A stretch of DNA of 64,000 nt from Tilletiopsis washingtonensis. Lineage: Eukaryota > Basidiomycota > Exobasidiomycetes > Entylomatales. Each line of letters begins with the position of its first letter. Within the stretch, counting starts at the first letter, position 1. The stretch lies in contig NW_020312003.1 of NCBI RefSeq assembly GCF_003144115.1, positions 346,153 through 410,152 on the forward strand. The letters are read 5' to 3'. The notes beneath the pieces were generated by a model. That model made no database searches. It was not told the DNA's origin and saw only the letters and a list, made by a program, of their open reading frames with translations. This document shows positions 27,076 to 35,870 of the stretch, piece after piece. The position numbers were made by a program, and so were the translations under genes.

Positions 27076-29436
27076 ATGGCCGCACAAGTCGAGTCGCCCG
27101 AGTCGAAGCTCAACGGCATCGATGCGCAAGACGCATCTGCCAAGGCGGGCAGCTTCAGCGTCGACAAGTCGCAGATCCCTCGCCCGTACAAGTGCCCGCT
27201 CTGCTCGCGCGCCTTCTACCGTCTCGAGCACCAGACGCGGCATATCCGCACGCACACCGGCGAGAAGCCGCATCTCTGCACGCACCCCGGCTGCGAGAAG
27301 CGCTTCAGCCGCAGCGACGAGCTGACGCGCCACGTGCGCATCCACGCCAACCCCAACGGCAAGAAGGACGAGGCCAAGGCGGGCGCGGCGCCGCGCAAGT
27401 CGGGCGGCAGCGCCTCGGCCGCCAAGTCGCGCTCGCGCTGGCAGGTCGGCGACGAGGACGGCAGCGACTCGGAGGGCGAGGGCAGCCGCCGCATGCCCAT
27501 GCACCCGCACGACGCGCAGCACTACGGCCAGCCGCCGGCGCGCCGCAACGAGGAGATCTCGGCGCTGGCCATGCTGGCGAGCGACGAGCTGCGCGAGATG
27601 CAGCGTGCCGAGCGCGAGGGCCGGCATCCCATGGGTGCCGCCGCTGGGCCCTCGTACTTGCCGCGCGGCGCGCCCATGCCGCCCGTGGCGCCCAGCGACG
27701 CCTGCTACCCTGTCCAGCGCCACTACAACGCACCCGTGCCGCACGTCGAGCCCACGCCGCCCGGCTGCGACCACGACGACTGCCACGGCAAGTACAACGC
27801 CCGCGTCGCCGCCTCGCTGCAGCCTCTGCACCACCCCGCTGGCGTGCGCTACGGCGCCGCGCCGTTCTCGGGCCGCGCATACATGCAGCCGCAGTACCTC
27901 ACCTCGGCGCCCAGCAGCATGCCCAGCAGCCGTGAGCACTCGCCGCGCTTCTCGCCCAGCGACAGCCTCATGAGCGAGGACTACGTGTCGGACGGCGAGG
28001 ACGGCCGCGGCGCGTATCCGCGCGCACCACGAGCGTCTGCGCCCAACCCCAACGCGCCCGACTGGACGCCCTCGTCGAGCCCGGTGCTCGGCCCGCTGCG
28101 CAACATGAGCCTCTTCCACGGCCACCAGACGGTGCCCAACAGCCCGCTGCCGTCGCGCGCCGGCTCGCCGGTGCGCGGCCTGTCCAGTATGCACTCGCCG
28201 CCCAGCGGCAACCACTCGCCGCCGCAGTACATCCACGCCGGCCCGTCGCACTCGGCCAGCACTGGCCACCACGGTGGCCACCGCCACCGCAGCCACCCGT
28301 ATGGCCCGCCGCTGGCCGACTCGCTGCGTGCCCACTCGCACTCGCACCACCACCTCTCCTCGCTCGGCTCGCAGCGCAACATGGGCGCGCTCTCGTCGAT
28401 GGGCAGCAGCGGCTCGGGCCACTCGATTCCGCCGACGACGTCGGGCGAGCGCAGCACGGCGATTGCCATCAGCGACGACGGCCACCGCAGCGGCGCCACG
28501 TCGACGCCCGGCTCGGCCTCGACGAGCCCGTCGACGGCGCACGCCGAGATCCACGGCAGCAGCAGCCTCTCGCGCAAGGGCAGCCTGACGTCGGGGCGCA
28601 AGGACCGCATGTCGGCGCTCAGCAGCCTCAGCGCCTACCACCTCACGCCGCTCTCGGGCAGCGCCTCGCCGCAGGAGCCGCACGGGCGCCGCACGCGCGT
28701 CGAGGACATCCTGAACCGCGTCTCGGGCACGCTGAGCGCCGGCAACTCGCACGCGCACCTGCCTGGCCTGGCTGCCGATCCCTCGTCGCGCACGCTGCCG
28801 TCGCCGTTCAGCACGTCGAGCGCATCGGTGACGCACCTGCCGAACCTGCACAGCGTCGGCTCGAGCACGAATCACCAGCACGTGCACCTGCACGGCTTCC
28901 GCCCCTACGGCAGCCCGCACGACGGCGGTGCCCACGGCCACGGCCACGGCAGCAGCTTCCGCTCCTCGAAGCACCGCAGCAGCAGCCGCAGTGCGCCGGC
29001 CAGCGCCGCCAACAGCCCGCCGGGCTCGCCGCGCCACGCACACATGCAGCTGCCGCCCAGCGGCGCCAACTCGTCGGTGTCGCACTCGCGCACCAGCTCG
29101 TTTGGCTTCAGCGGCGCCGCGGCCAGCGCCGACTCGAGCCCGTCGAGCGTCTTCTCGAACGTGCCGGAGCAGACGGGCAGCAGCGCCGCGGCGGTGCCGG
29201 CGCCCGTGCACCGCACGGGCAAGGGCGCGTTCAGCATGACGCCCATCCACGCCGCCTCGCTGCACCCGACGCTGCCGCCGCTGGGCCAGGCCATCGCGCA
29301 CAGCCGCGAGACGAGCCCGTCGAACATGGCGCTGCCGCCGCCGATGTCGATGCGCGCGCTCATGGGCGACGCCCGCCAGACGGCCAGCCGCGATGTCTCG
29401 CCGGCGGCGACCAGCGAGGTCGAGATGGCCGCCTAA
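27076..29436 (+). CDS. CREA: C2H2 zinc-finger carbon catabolite repressor CreA/Mig1
   Basis: A single coding exon of 786 residues. Two C2H2 fingers lie near the N-terminus. The first uses C40, C43, H56 and H60 and ends [13 protein letters not shown]; the second uses C68, C73, H86 and H90 with the [14 protein letters not shown] helix. This pair is diagnostic of CreA/Mig1, which binds GC-rich SYGGRG-type boxes and represses genes for alternative carbon sources when glucose is present. Basic residues follow the fingers, then a long Ser/His/Pro/Gly-rich tail with many SP sites and His runs ([10 protein letters not shown]), probably disordered and phosphorylated. MAAQVE is the first ATG after the leader intron. 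A long antisense open frame across the gene is a codon-composition shadow. The next gene to the right is convergent. Confidence 0.93.
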   Translation: MAAQVESPESKLNGIDAQDASAKAGSFSVDKSQIPRPYKCPLCSRAFYRLEHQTRHIRTHTGEKPHLCTHPGCEKRFSRSDELTRHVRIHANPNGKKDEAKAGAAPRKSGGSASAAKSRSRWQVGDEDGSDSEGEGSRRMPMHPHDAQHYGQPPARRNEEISALAMLASDELREMQRAEREGRHPMGAAAGPSYLPRGAPMPPVAPSDACYPVQRHYNAPVPHVEPTPPGCDHDDCHGKYNARVAASLQPLHHPAGVRYGAAPFSGRAYMQPQYLTSAPSSMPSSREHSPRFSPSDSLMSEDYVSDGEDGRGAYPRAPRASAPNPNAPDWTPSSSPVLGPLRNMSLFHGHQTVPNSPLPSRAGSPVRGLSSMHSPPSGNHSPPQYIHAGPSHSASTGHHGGHRHRSHPYGPPLADSLRAHSHSHHHLSSLGSQRNMGALSSMGSSGSGHSIPPTTSGERSTAIAISDDGHRSGATSTPGSASTSPSTAHAEIHGSSSLSRKGSLTSGRKDRMSALSSLSAYHLTPLSGSASPQEPHGRRTRVEDILNRVSGTLSAGNSHAHLPGLAADPSSRTLPSPFSTSSASVTHLPNLHSVGSSTNHQHVHLHGFRPYGSPHDGGAHGHGHGSSFRSSKHRSSSRSAPASAANSPPGSPRHAHMQLPPSGANSSVSHSRTSSFGFSGAAASADSSPSSVFSNVPEQTGSSAAAVPAPVHRTGKGAFSMTPIHAASLHPTLPPLGQAIAHSRETSPSNMALPPPMSMRALMGDARQTASRDVSPAATSEVEMAA

Positions 29437-29477
29437 GCGGCACGCCGCACCTGCCGAGCTGCGACAGCAACGGACCT

Positions 29478-29494
29478 CACACACACACACACAC
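29478..29494. repeat. (CA)n microsatellite in the CREA 3' flank
   Basis: An uninterrupted run of about eight CA units lies 42 bp after the CREA stop, probably in the 3' untranslated region. A shorter CA run occurs at about 34753-34765. Confidence 0.9.
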
Positions 29495-29706
29495 GCATTC
29501 GTCGCCGTCGCACGCACCACTCTCTTCTCATCCACCTCTCTTCAGGACCCTTATTTCGCGCTGTCGCCTAGATCGCCGCCGCTGTAATTACCGCGCCTCG
29601 CACCCCCCATAGACACGACCGAGCCTCGCTCTCCCTCCTACACCGCTCCTCTCCCTTCTCTCTTCCGCACGCAGACCTCCTGGGCGCGTTTGTAAACCAG
29701 CAAATA

Positions 29707-30079
29707 CTAGACGAGCCTCTCATTCTGCTTTGTGACGAACGCCTCTGCCTGCTGCTCGTGGCGGATGACCTTGACTCGCGGCCCGGTGACGAGCTCGCGC
29801 GCGACCGTGGGGTTGAACAGGACGCTGGGCGGACAGAGCTGGTCAGCGTGACTCGGACGTGCTCATGTCGCGGCCCACGCACAAGCAGCCGGCGAAGAGG
29901 AGCGCCGTCGCAGCGAGGCCACGGCCCAGGCGGGGCTGCGTGGGTGCCTCGACGACGGGCGGCTGCGGCACGCTGCTGCCGACGCCTGGCTGGGCGGCAC
30001 GGCGGGGTGCGGCCATCGAGAGGCAGCGCACCGCACGCTGCGGCACAGCGGCGCCGCGGACGAGGCGCTGAGAGAGCAT
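29707..30079 (-). CDS. Small putative mitochondrial membrane protein
   Basis: 104 residues from two exons, 30079-29883 and 29824-29707, joined over a 58-bp GTGCGT...CCCAG intron. The first 50 residues are rich in Arg, Ala, Ser and Pro with no acidic residue until Glu44, like a mitochondrial presequence. A hydrophobic helix follows at about 54-70 (LAATALLFAGCFVLFN), then a charged tail (VKVIRHEQQAEAF). This plan fits a single-pass inner-membrane protein with the tail on one face. I cannot name the family. The splice is supported because it restores one continuous hydrophobic segment and a sensible tail. It is divergent from the DUF7729 gene. Confidence 0.65.
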
Positions 30080-30509
30080 GGCTTGCGGCTTGATGGATGC
30101 GCGACGACGAGGCGCGGATCGAGGCTTGTGGCGGTGCTGTGCACAGCGTGGCCTCGAGGTTGCACCGCGTGGTGGAGCGGCGTGGCGGGTGCGGAGGCAG
30201 ATCGCCGGCAGCGAGGCAGGCGCGCCGCGCGGCGCGAGCGAGCGACGGCCGCGTGGTGACGCTGCGCCGAGCCTCGCCCTCGCCCTCGCCCTCGTCCTCG
30301 CCGTCTCGGCCGCGGCACGCTCGCCGCTCCCACGCCGAGCCGCGCCGCTGCGTCATCCGTCGTCCCCTCGTGCTTGGCTTCGCGGCGAGGACCTGTTCGG
30401 CCGCCCCTATCGACGCTTCGAGGCCGGCCCATGGTGGGCTGAGCAGAGGCCATAAAGGCATCGGGAGGGTGGCGCTCATCGCTCCTGCCCACCACCACAT
30501 TTCACCACC
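30080..30509. promoter_or_regulatory. shared upstream region of the small mitochondrial and DUF7729 genes
   Basis: 430 bp between divergent starts. A CCTCGC/CCTCGT hexamer-like run lies at about 30270-30305. CATAAAG at about 30452 sits 58 bp before the DUF7729 ATG and could be a weak TATA element for that gene. No other signal stands out. Confidence 0.45.
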
Positions 30510-31992
30510 ATGTCGCTGCGCTCCCTCTCCCTCGCGCTCCTCGCCGCCGTGCCGCTGCTCAGCGGCGCCCAGGCCCAGCTGCAGCTCGACCCCGCCTCGC
30601 TGCAGCAGCTCAACATCAGCACCGGCTGCCTGCAGGGCCTCGCCGGCCTCGTCTCGGCCGACCCGGGGCAGTGCCTCGGCATCAACGACGCCCTGGCCAT
30701 CTTCGGCCCGCTGCTGCAGCAGCCGTCGAGCAGCGTCGTCGCGCCCCTCGACTCGTACCTCGAGCGCGACTTCTGCGGCAAGCCGGCGTGCCCCGAGAGC
30801 TTCTTCGAGCAGGCGCGCGGCGTGCTCGACGGCGAGTGCGCGCAGGACATCCCGCAGGACGGCGCCCTCAACATCGCAAACGCCGTGCAGGTGAGTGGCC
30901 GAGCCAGTGTCGTACGACTGCAGAGCGAGGTGCGGATGCTGTGGCAGCGCAGCGCGCACGGCAAGGCACTCGGACTCTCGGACTGCTCGCCCAGGCGCAG
31001 CCTTTCGCTCGTTGTTGGCAGAGTGCAGCGCCTGCCCTCGACGGAGGAGCGAGGGATGCATGCCGACGTCGACAGACGGTGTGGCGCGCGTCATGGGACA
31101 GCCCGATCTCGCGCGTGCATCTGCGCACCGCGTGGACGACGCCGCGTTGCGCTTGGCGCCACCGTATGCGCGCAGCTCAGCATCAGCATGCTTTCGGCGA
31201 GGCATGCCGCTTCTGCCTGCGCGTGATGGCGCTCCTCTCGGCGCTGTGTACCAGGCCGCAGCGACCATGCGACGAAGACGCCCCTCTTCCGGCTTGGTTC
31301 CAGCAGTAGCGACCGCATGCTCATGCCTCGCCTCGCGCAGTTCACCATCGACAACTACGCCGAGATCCGCTCGGCCATGTGCCTCCAGGACGCCAGCACG
31401 GGCGACTTCTGCCTGACCGAGATGCTCTCGTGAGTGGCGTCACATCACTATCAGAAGCCCTCCGCTCACACCTCTCTCCAGCACGCTGCAGGACGTCATC
31501 GGGCGCAACGTCAGCGTGTCGACGGTCATGTCGGCCATCACGAACACGACGGCGCAGCAGGAGCTCATCTCCTCGCTCGACGCGGGCAAGGAGCGTCTGT
31601 GCACCGACTGCACGCACGCCCTGTACACCGAGTTCTCCGCCCTCACCCTCTCGGCCGCCAACCTGACGCGCGCCGGCTTCCGCCGCAACAACACCGAGCT
31701 CGCCGATGGTGTGTCGCAGGTGTGCGGCGCGGGCTTCCTGGACGGCAAGATTCCCAGCAACGTGCGCAACGGCACCAGCGAGGCGCTCGCCAGCAACAAC
31801 GGCACGATCAGCGCGGACCAGACGACGCCGGCCAACTCGAGCAGCGCATCCAGCAACGAGGCCACCAGCGCGGGCAACACGAGCGGCAGCAACCGCTCGG
31901 GCAACCCCGACGGCGCCCGTAGCCTCACCGTCGCGGCCTCGACGGCCGCCGGCGCTGCTCTGCTGGCTGCGGCCTTCGCCACGCTGCTCTGA
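30510..31992 (+). CDS. Secreted, probably GPI-anchored DUF7729-type protein
   Basis: About 324 residues from exons 30510-30890, 31341-31429 and 31482-31992. A signal peptide occupies about residues 1-22 (hydrophobic LALLAAVPLL, cleavage after AQA). The mature part has spaced Cys residues (TGCLQ, GQCLG, DFCGKPACPE, GECAQD, AMCLQD, DFCLTE, LCTDCTH, QVCGAG) and several N-glycosylation sequons (NIS, NVS, NTT, NLT, NTS). A Ser/Asn/Thr-rich stalk and a hydrophobic tail (AAGAALLAAAFATLL) at the very end form a typical GPI-attachment signal. Fungal proteins of this layout are annotated DUF7729; their role at the cell surface is unknown. The first intron is 450 bp, unusually long here. The 3' end of the gene has been duplicated just downstream. 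Confidence 0.8.
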
Positions 31993-32152
31993 GCGCCCGT
32001 GCTTCTGTGCGACCCTCCTAGCCTGACGCCGAGCGATGCTTCGCTGGCTCGACTGCCGCCGGCGCTGCGCTCCTGGCTGCGGCCTTCGCCACGCTCGTGC
32101 GAGCGCCCGCCCTTCTTGACCCTACTACCCTGACGTGACGCCGAGCGATGCT
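31939..32152 (+). repeat. diverged tandem duplication of the DUF7729 gene 3' end
   Basis: Copy 1 (31939-32040) covers the last codons, the stop and the adjacent 3' flank of the DUF7729 gene. Copy 2 (32049-32152) repeats it in the same order with scattered substitutions and small indels, at a period of about 110 bp. Shared blocks include CTGGCTGCGGCCTTCGCCAC and GACGCCGAGCGATGCT. Copy 2 is not part of the open frame. Confidence 0.85.
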
Positions 32153-32292
32153 CCTGTCTGTACGCCGTGTCGCAATAGATTTGCCGCTGTGCGCACCCTT
32201 CCATCATGTCTTCGTGCGAGAACCTGTGCTGGAAGAGACGGCAGCGGTGGACCCCTGGCATGAGTCAGGATCAGACTGGCCGATGACGTGCA

Positions 32293-32362
32293 ATCAGAAT
32301 AGGGGCTGAGAGGAGGGCCTCTGGCCATCCTTGGGCCCCCCTGGATCAGAATAGGGGCTGAG
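32293..32362 (+). repeat. 18-bp direct repeat, 52-bp period
   Basis: ATCAGAATAGGGGCTGAG occurs at 32293-32310 and again, identical, at 32345-32362, each followed by a GAGG-rich run. The sequence between differs. This may be a partial minisatellite. Confidence 0.85.
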
Positions 32363-32382
32363 GAGAGGGGACTTGACCTTCT

Positions 32383-32520
32383 TTGAGCCTGCCTTGGGCC
32401 TTGCTTGGGCCTTGGCCTTGCTCTTGTGCCTTGGCTCTGCCTTGTGCCTGGTTCCTGGCTTGTGCCTTGGCCTATCCAGCTTGCCCTATCCTGCTTGGCC
32501 TATCCAGCTTGGGCTTGCCT
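32383..32520 (+). repeat. CCTTG-rich degenerate minisatellite
   Basis: Imperfect units built on GCCTTGG, CTTGTGCC and TTGGCCTATCCAGCTTG follow one another, with TTGGCCTATCCAGCTTG present twice. Base composition is T-richer than its surroundings. No coding sense. It lies in the 1,065-bp gap 31993-33057, whose remaining part (32600-33057) is pyrimidine-rich on the plus strand and should hold the promoter of the DUF262 gene. Confidence 0.75.
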
Positions 32521-33057
32521 GGGTGAAGATTCTCTGCTGCTGGTGGCCTGCTGCAGCACCTGTCCAGGAGGTGTGCACTGCCTAGCTGATGCTTGTCCAG
32601 TCACCTCCAGCAGGAGACCTCGCCTGGCGGTGCTGCTGCCGCTGCGTGCCTTGTGCTTCTCGTGGCGCGGCGCGTGGCGGCGCGTGCGCGCGGCCCGGGC
32701 GCCCTTGAAAGTTGCTGCGCGGAGCGCGCATGCGGCCATAAAGAGCGCCACAAGAGGCGCAGCCGCGCCGCATCGCCCTCCCGTCGTCCACTCCACCACA
32801 CCCTCGCTGCGCCTCTCCATCGCCCGCTGCGCCAGCCGTCGCCGCTCCAGCCGTCTCTCACACCTCTCCTGCGCGCGCTCGCAGACGGTCCCGCGCAGCT
32901 GCCTCGCACGCAGCTCCGCGCCGCCCCGGCAACTCAGCCGCCCTCGAGTGCGTGCCCGCGCCCGCGCCGCGCCCTGCGCACCCAGCTCACGCCGCCTGCA
33001 GCCAGGCGCTCGTGCCAGCAGCACCGTCCGCTCAGCACCCCTGCGCCGCCTGCTGCC

Positions 33058-34620
33058 ATGCCGCCGAAGCAGCGTCTCGGCCTGATTCCCAAGGAGGAGG
33101 AGGACATGTCGGACGACGACGAGCTCTTCCGCGGCGACGACGACGACAGCAGCACTGTCAACGGCGGCACGGCCGAGCCCGAGGAGCGCGACAGCAAGGG
33201 CGGCCTCCTGCGCAGCCGTGCGCTCAAGAAGCCGCGCTCGACCAACTACTCGGCGCGCCAGCTGTTCGAGATGCTCGAGATTGGCAGCATCGACCTCGAC
33301 CCCGTCTGGCAGCGCGGCGTCGTGTGGCCCGAGAAGAAGCAGAGCGCCATCATCGACTCGATCATCAACCACTACTACGTGCCGCCCGTGCTCTTCTCGA
33401 TGCGCACCAACGAGGACGGCGACACGTGCTCCGTGTGCATCGACGGCAAGCAGCGCCTCTCGTCGATCTTCAACTTCATGAGCAACGTCATCCCGCTGCG
33501 CCCGGCGGGCACCAAGCAGAAGATCTGGTTCCACGAGAACAGGGAGGAGAAGCAGTATCCGGCGCTGAGCACCAAGATGCGCCGCGCCTTTGAGATGGAG
33601 CAGGTGAGTGTCGCCGCACGTTGGCGCGGGCCGCAGCATGCACTCGTCGTGAGGCGTGATCGCTGACACACACGGCCATTTGCAGATCGCCGTCATCGAG
33701 TACGAGGACCTGCTGGACAGCCAGGAGCGCGAGATGTTCTCGCGCGTGCAGATGGGCGTGCCCCTCTCGCCGGCCGAGAAGCTGGGCGCCGTGAAGGGTC
33801 CGTGGGGCGATTACTTCCGTGAGCTCGTCAAACGTTTCTTCGACGAGAAGGACGCGAACCTTCAGCACATCGCCAAGCTCGACCGTGGCAAGGACTTCCA
33901 GCTCATGGCGCAGATCTGCCTCTACGTGATCCATTACGCGCAGGACCGCTACACTCCGCTATCCGGGATCATTGCGACCTTTCTAAAGGTGAGCCACACG
34001 CTCGTCATCTGCGCCTGCCAAGCGCTCACCCTCGCCTTGCTTCGCAGGATTTGGGCAACACTCTGCCGGAGCAGTCGTTCCGCGAAACGATCCGCAAGAC
34101 GATGAGCAAGTTCGTCCTCCTCGCCAACGACGAGGAGTACAACGCGTGCGTGCTGCCGAAGGGCAAGCTCAAGAAGTACCTCGCGCCCATCGAGTTTTGC
34201 TACGTGGCGCTGGCCATCTGGCGCTTTCCCGGCGCGACGCACGCGCAGCTCAGCGAGCTCATCAACAACATGACGACATTCATCCGCGGCAGCGTCAAGG
34301 ACGTCATGTTCAACAACAACGTCAACGCGCTGCTGCGCGACTGGCTCAACGCGCAGACGATCCCGGGCTGCCGCATCCAGGGGCCGTCATCGACGCGCAA
34401 GCGCGCCGTGCCCATGGACGACGACGACGACGACTACCGTCCCAGCCCGGCGCGCCAGGCGCCGCGCCGCGCCATCGCCGCTCCCGCTCCTGCTCCCGCT
34501 GCCGCTCCGGCGCCGGAGCCCGCGATGCAGCACGCGGTGCAGCAGATGATGTCGCTGCAGGCCCCGGCGGCCAACTACGGCCTGCCGATGCAGAACTACG
34601 GCTTCGCGTACCAGCAGTAG
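33058..34620 (+). CDS. DUF262 (GmrSD N-terminal / ParB-like fold) protein
   Basis: 473 residues from exons 33058-33603, 33686-33988 and 34048-34620. After an acidic N-terminus comes a DUF262 domain at about 60-200: LDPVWQRGVVWPEKKQSAII, YYVPPVLF, then CIDGKQRLSSIFNFM, which carries the D-G-x-Q-R motif of the family. A helical region follows to about 390. The tail has an Asp run, Arg/Pro segments and a Gln/Asn/Tyr-rich end (NYGLPMQNYGFAYQQ). In bacteria this domain is the NTP-using half of GmrSD type IV restriction systems and occurs in other defence proteins; fungal members are widespread but uncharacterised. I saw no DUF1524 HNH nuclease half, so this is not a complete restriction enzyme. 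The function in fungi is unknown. Confidence 0.85.
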
Positions 34621-34816
34621 AGCCGCTCGCCGTCTGGCGCACCGCCATGATCCCCGTGCGCGCTGCCCGCTCTCGTTCCCTGTCCGTCGTCCACCATGTA
34701 TTACCACCCGTGCCACCTGCACCCTCATCTGTCTTCGCTCATGGTTCGTCTTCACACACACACACGTTCAGCAGTTCAGCTCGTCTCACACCTGCGCCTC
34801 CTGAGTTGCAGCGTGA

Positions 34817-35631
34817 TCATTGCGCGGCGCCCTCCTTTGCCTGCGCCTCCTCGCACGCGCGCCGCACGCGGTCGTGCCACTCGGGCCGCAGCGCCATGAC
34901 GCCGAGCTCGCGCGTGACGAAGCGGTGCACGTCGTTGGGCGCATACGACGCCGGCACGAGCTCCTGGTCCTCAAAGGCAATCATGGCGAGGATGTTCTCG
35001 GGATTGGGGATGCGGCCGGGCATCAGCTGCTCGCGCTGGTCTGTGTGCTGGGAGCATGAGCACGGCAGCTGCTGCGTCGGGCAACGCTCCACTCACCGGC
35101 GACGTGGGCGAAGCCGCTCTTGCGCAGGTACGCCTCGTACTGCAGCATGCCGTCGTCGGCCGCGGCGCCCTTGAGCACGCCGTGCATGAGCTGCCGGAAC
35201 GCCGCATTCTCCTCCATGACGTCTGCGTGTGCCTGCGCCAGCTGTGCCGGCGTCTGGCTCTCGTCGATGTGCTCCGGCAGCTCGAACGACGCGAGCACGG
35301 CGGGCGAGCTGGCCGAGCGCGGCGGCGCGGCGAGGTAGGAGAGGGCAATGCGCTGCGCCGAGAGCACGTGGTAGAAGATGCCGTTGGGATGCGCCGTGTC
35401 GTGGTAGACGGGCATCTCGGCGGCCGGCGGTGCAGACGACGAGCTGGACGAGTAGTGTCGTGGTGCTGCGCTGCGGCTGGCGAGCAGGCTGCTGCGGCTG
35501 CTGCCGGCGGCCGGGCATGGTGCGGCCAGGCGCGAGGCGACGGCGAGGTGCGGCAGACGCGCGGCGGGTGCGGCCACGGCAGCCAGACGCCCGGCGCGGG
35601 CGCTGCGTGCGAGCTGAGCAGGCAGCGACAT
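34817..35631 (-). CDS. Mitochondrial-type protein of unknown function
   Basis: 252 residues from exons 35631-35097 and 35040-34817 over a 56-bp intron. The first 70 residues are Arg, Ala and Ser-rich with no acidic residue, ending in a Ser run, typical of a mitochondrial targeting sequence. The rest looks like one soluble alpha/beta domain: MPVYHDTAHPNGIFYHVLSA, a middle helical part (AHADVMEENAAFRQLMHGVL), and NPENILAMIAFEDQELVPAS with a charged C-terminal helix. I do not recognise the family. It is convergent with the DUF262 gene (196 bp between stops) and divergent from the OPT gene. Confidence 0.7.
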
Positions 35632-35870
35632 GGTAGGCGATGCGGAGTGCGGGTCCTGTTGCGGGCGAGAGCAGGTGCAAGGAGTGGTGAGCGTGACGGT
35701 GGTGGTGCAGGCCGTCTGACCAAAGCAGAAGATGCGCGGCCCGGCACTCGGGGACGCTGTGGAGGTGCGCTGGCCTTGCGCGCGCTAGCGGCGCTGCGAG
35801 GCGCCTCCTGTCCCACGCTGTGCGCTGCCCCTCCTTGTCCTCGTCCCACCACCGCCATCGCACACGCACC
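35632..35870. promoter_or_regulatory. bidirectional promoter region
   Basis: 239 bp between divergent starts of the mitochondrial-type protein gene and the OPT transporter gene. It ends on the OPT side in a pyrimidine-rich leader (CCCCTCCTTGTCCTCGTCCC). No TATA box seen. Confidence 0.5.

Noticed and set aside
26410-29535. 1041-codon open frame on the minus strand opposite CREA
   Set aside because: It is the antisense shadow of a GC3-rich gene. Its translation is Arg/Ala/Val-rich and matches nothing, while the plus strand encodes clear zinc fingers.
29568-31268. 566-codon minus-strand open frame
   Set aside because: It overlaps the DUF7729 gene and contains the spliced 104-residue gene in a different frame. 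No family resemblance over its length.
32373-32585. Leu/Cys/Trp-rich 70-codon frame looking like a membrane protein
   Set aside because: It is the translation of the CCTTG minisatellite; hydrophobicity follows from the repeat unit.
33058-34620. idea that the DUF262 gene and its neighbours form a defence island
   Set aside because: No nuclease partner, helicase, methyltransferase acting on DNA, or mobile element is nearby; neighbours are ordinary cellular genes.
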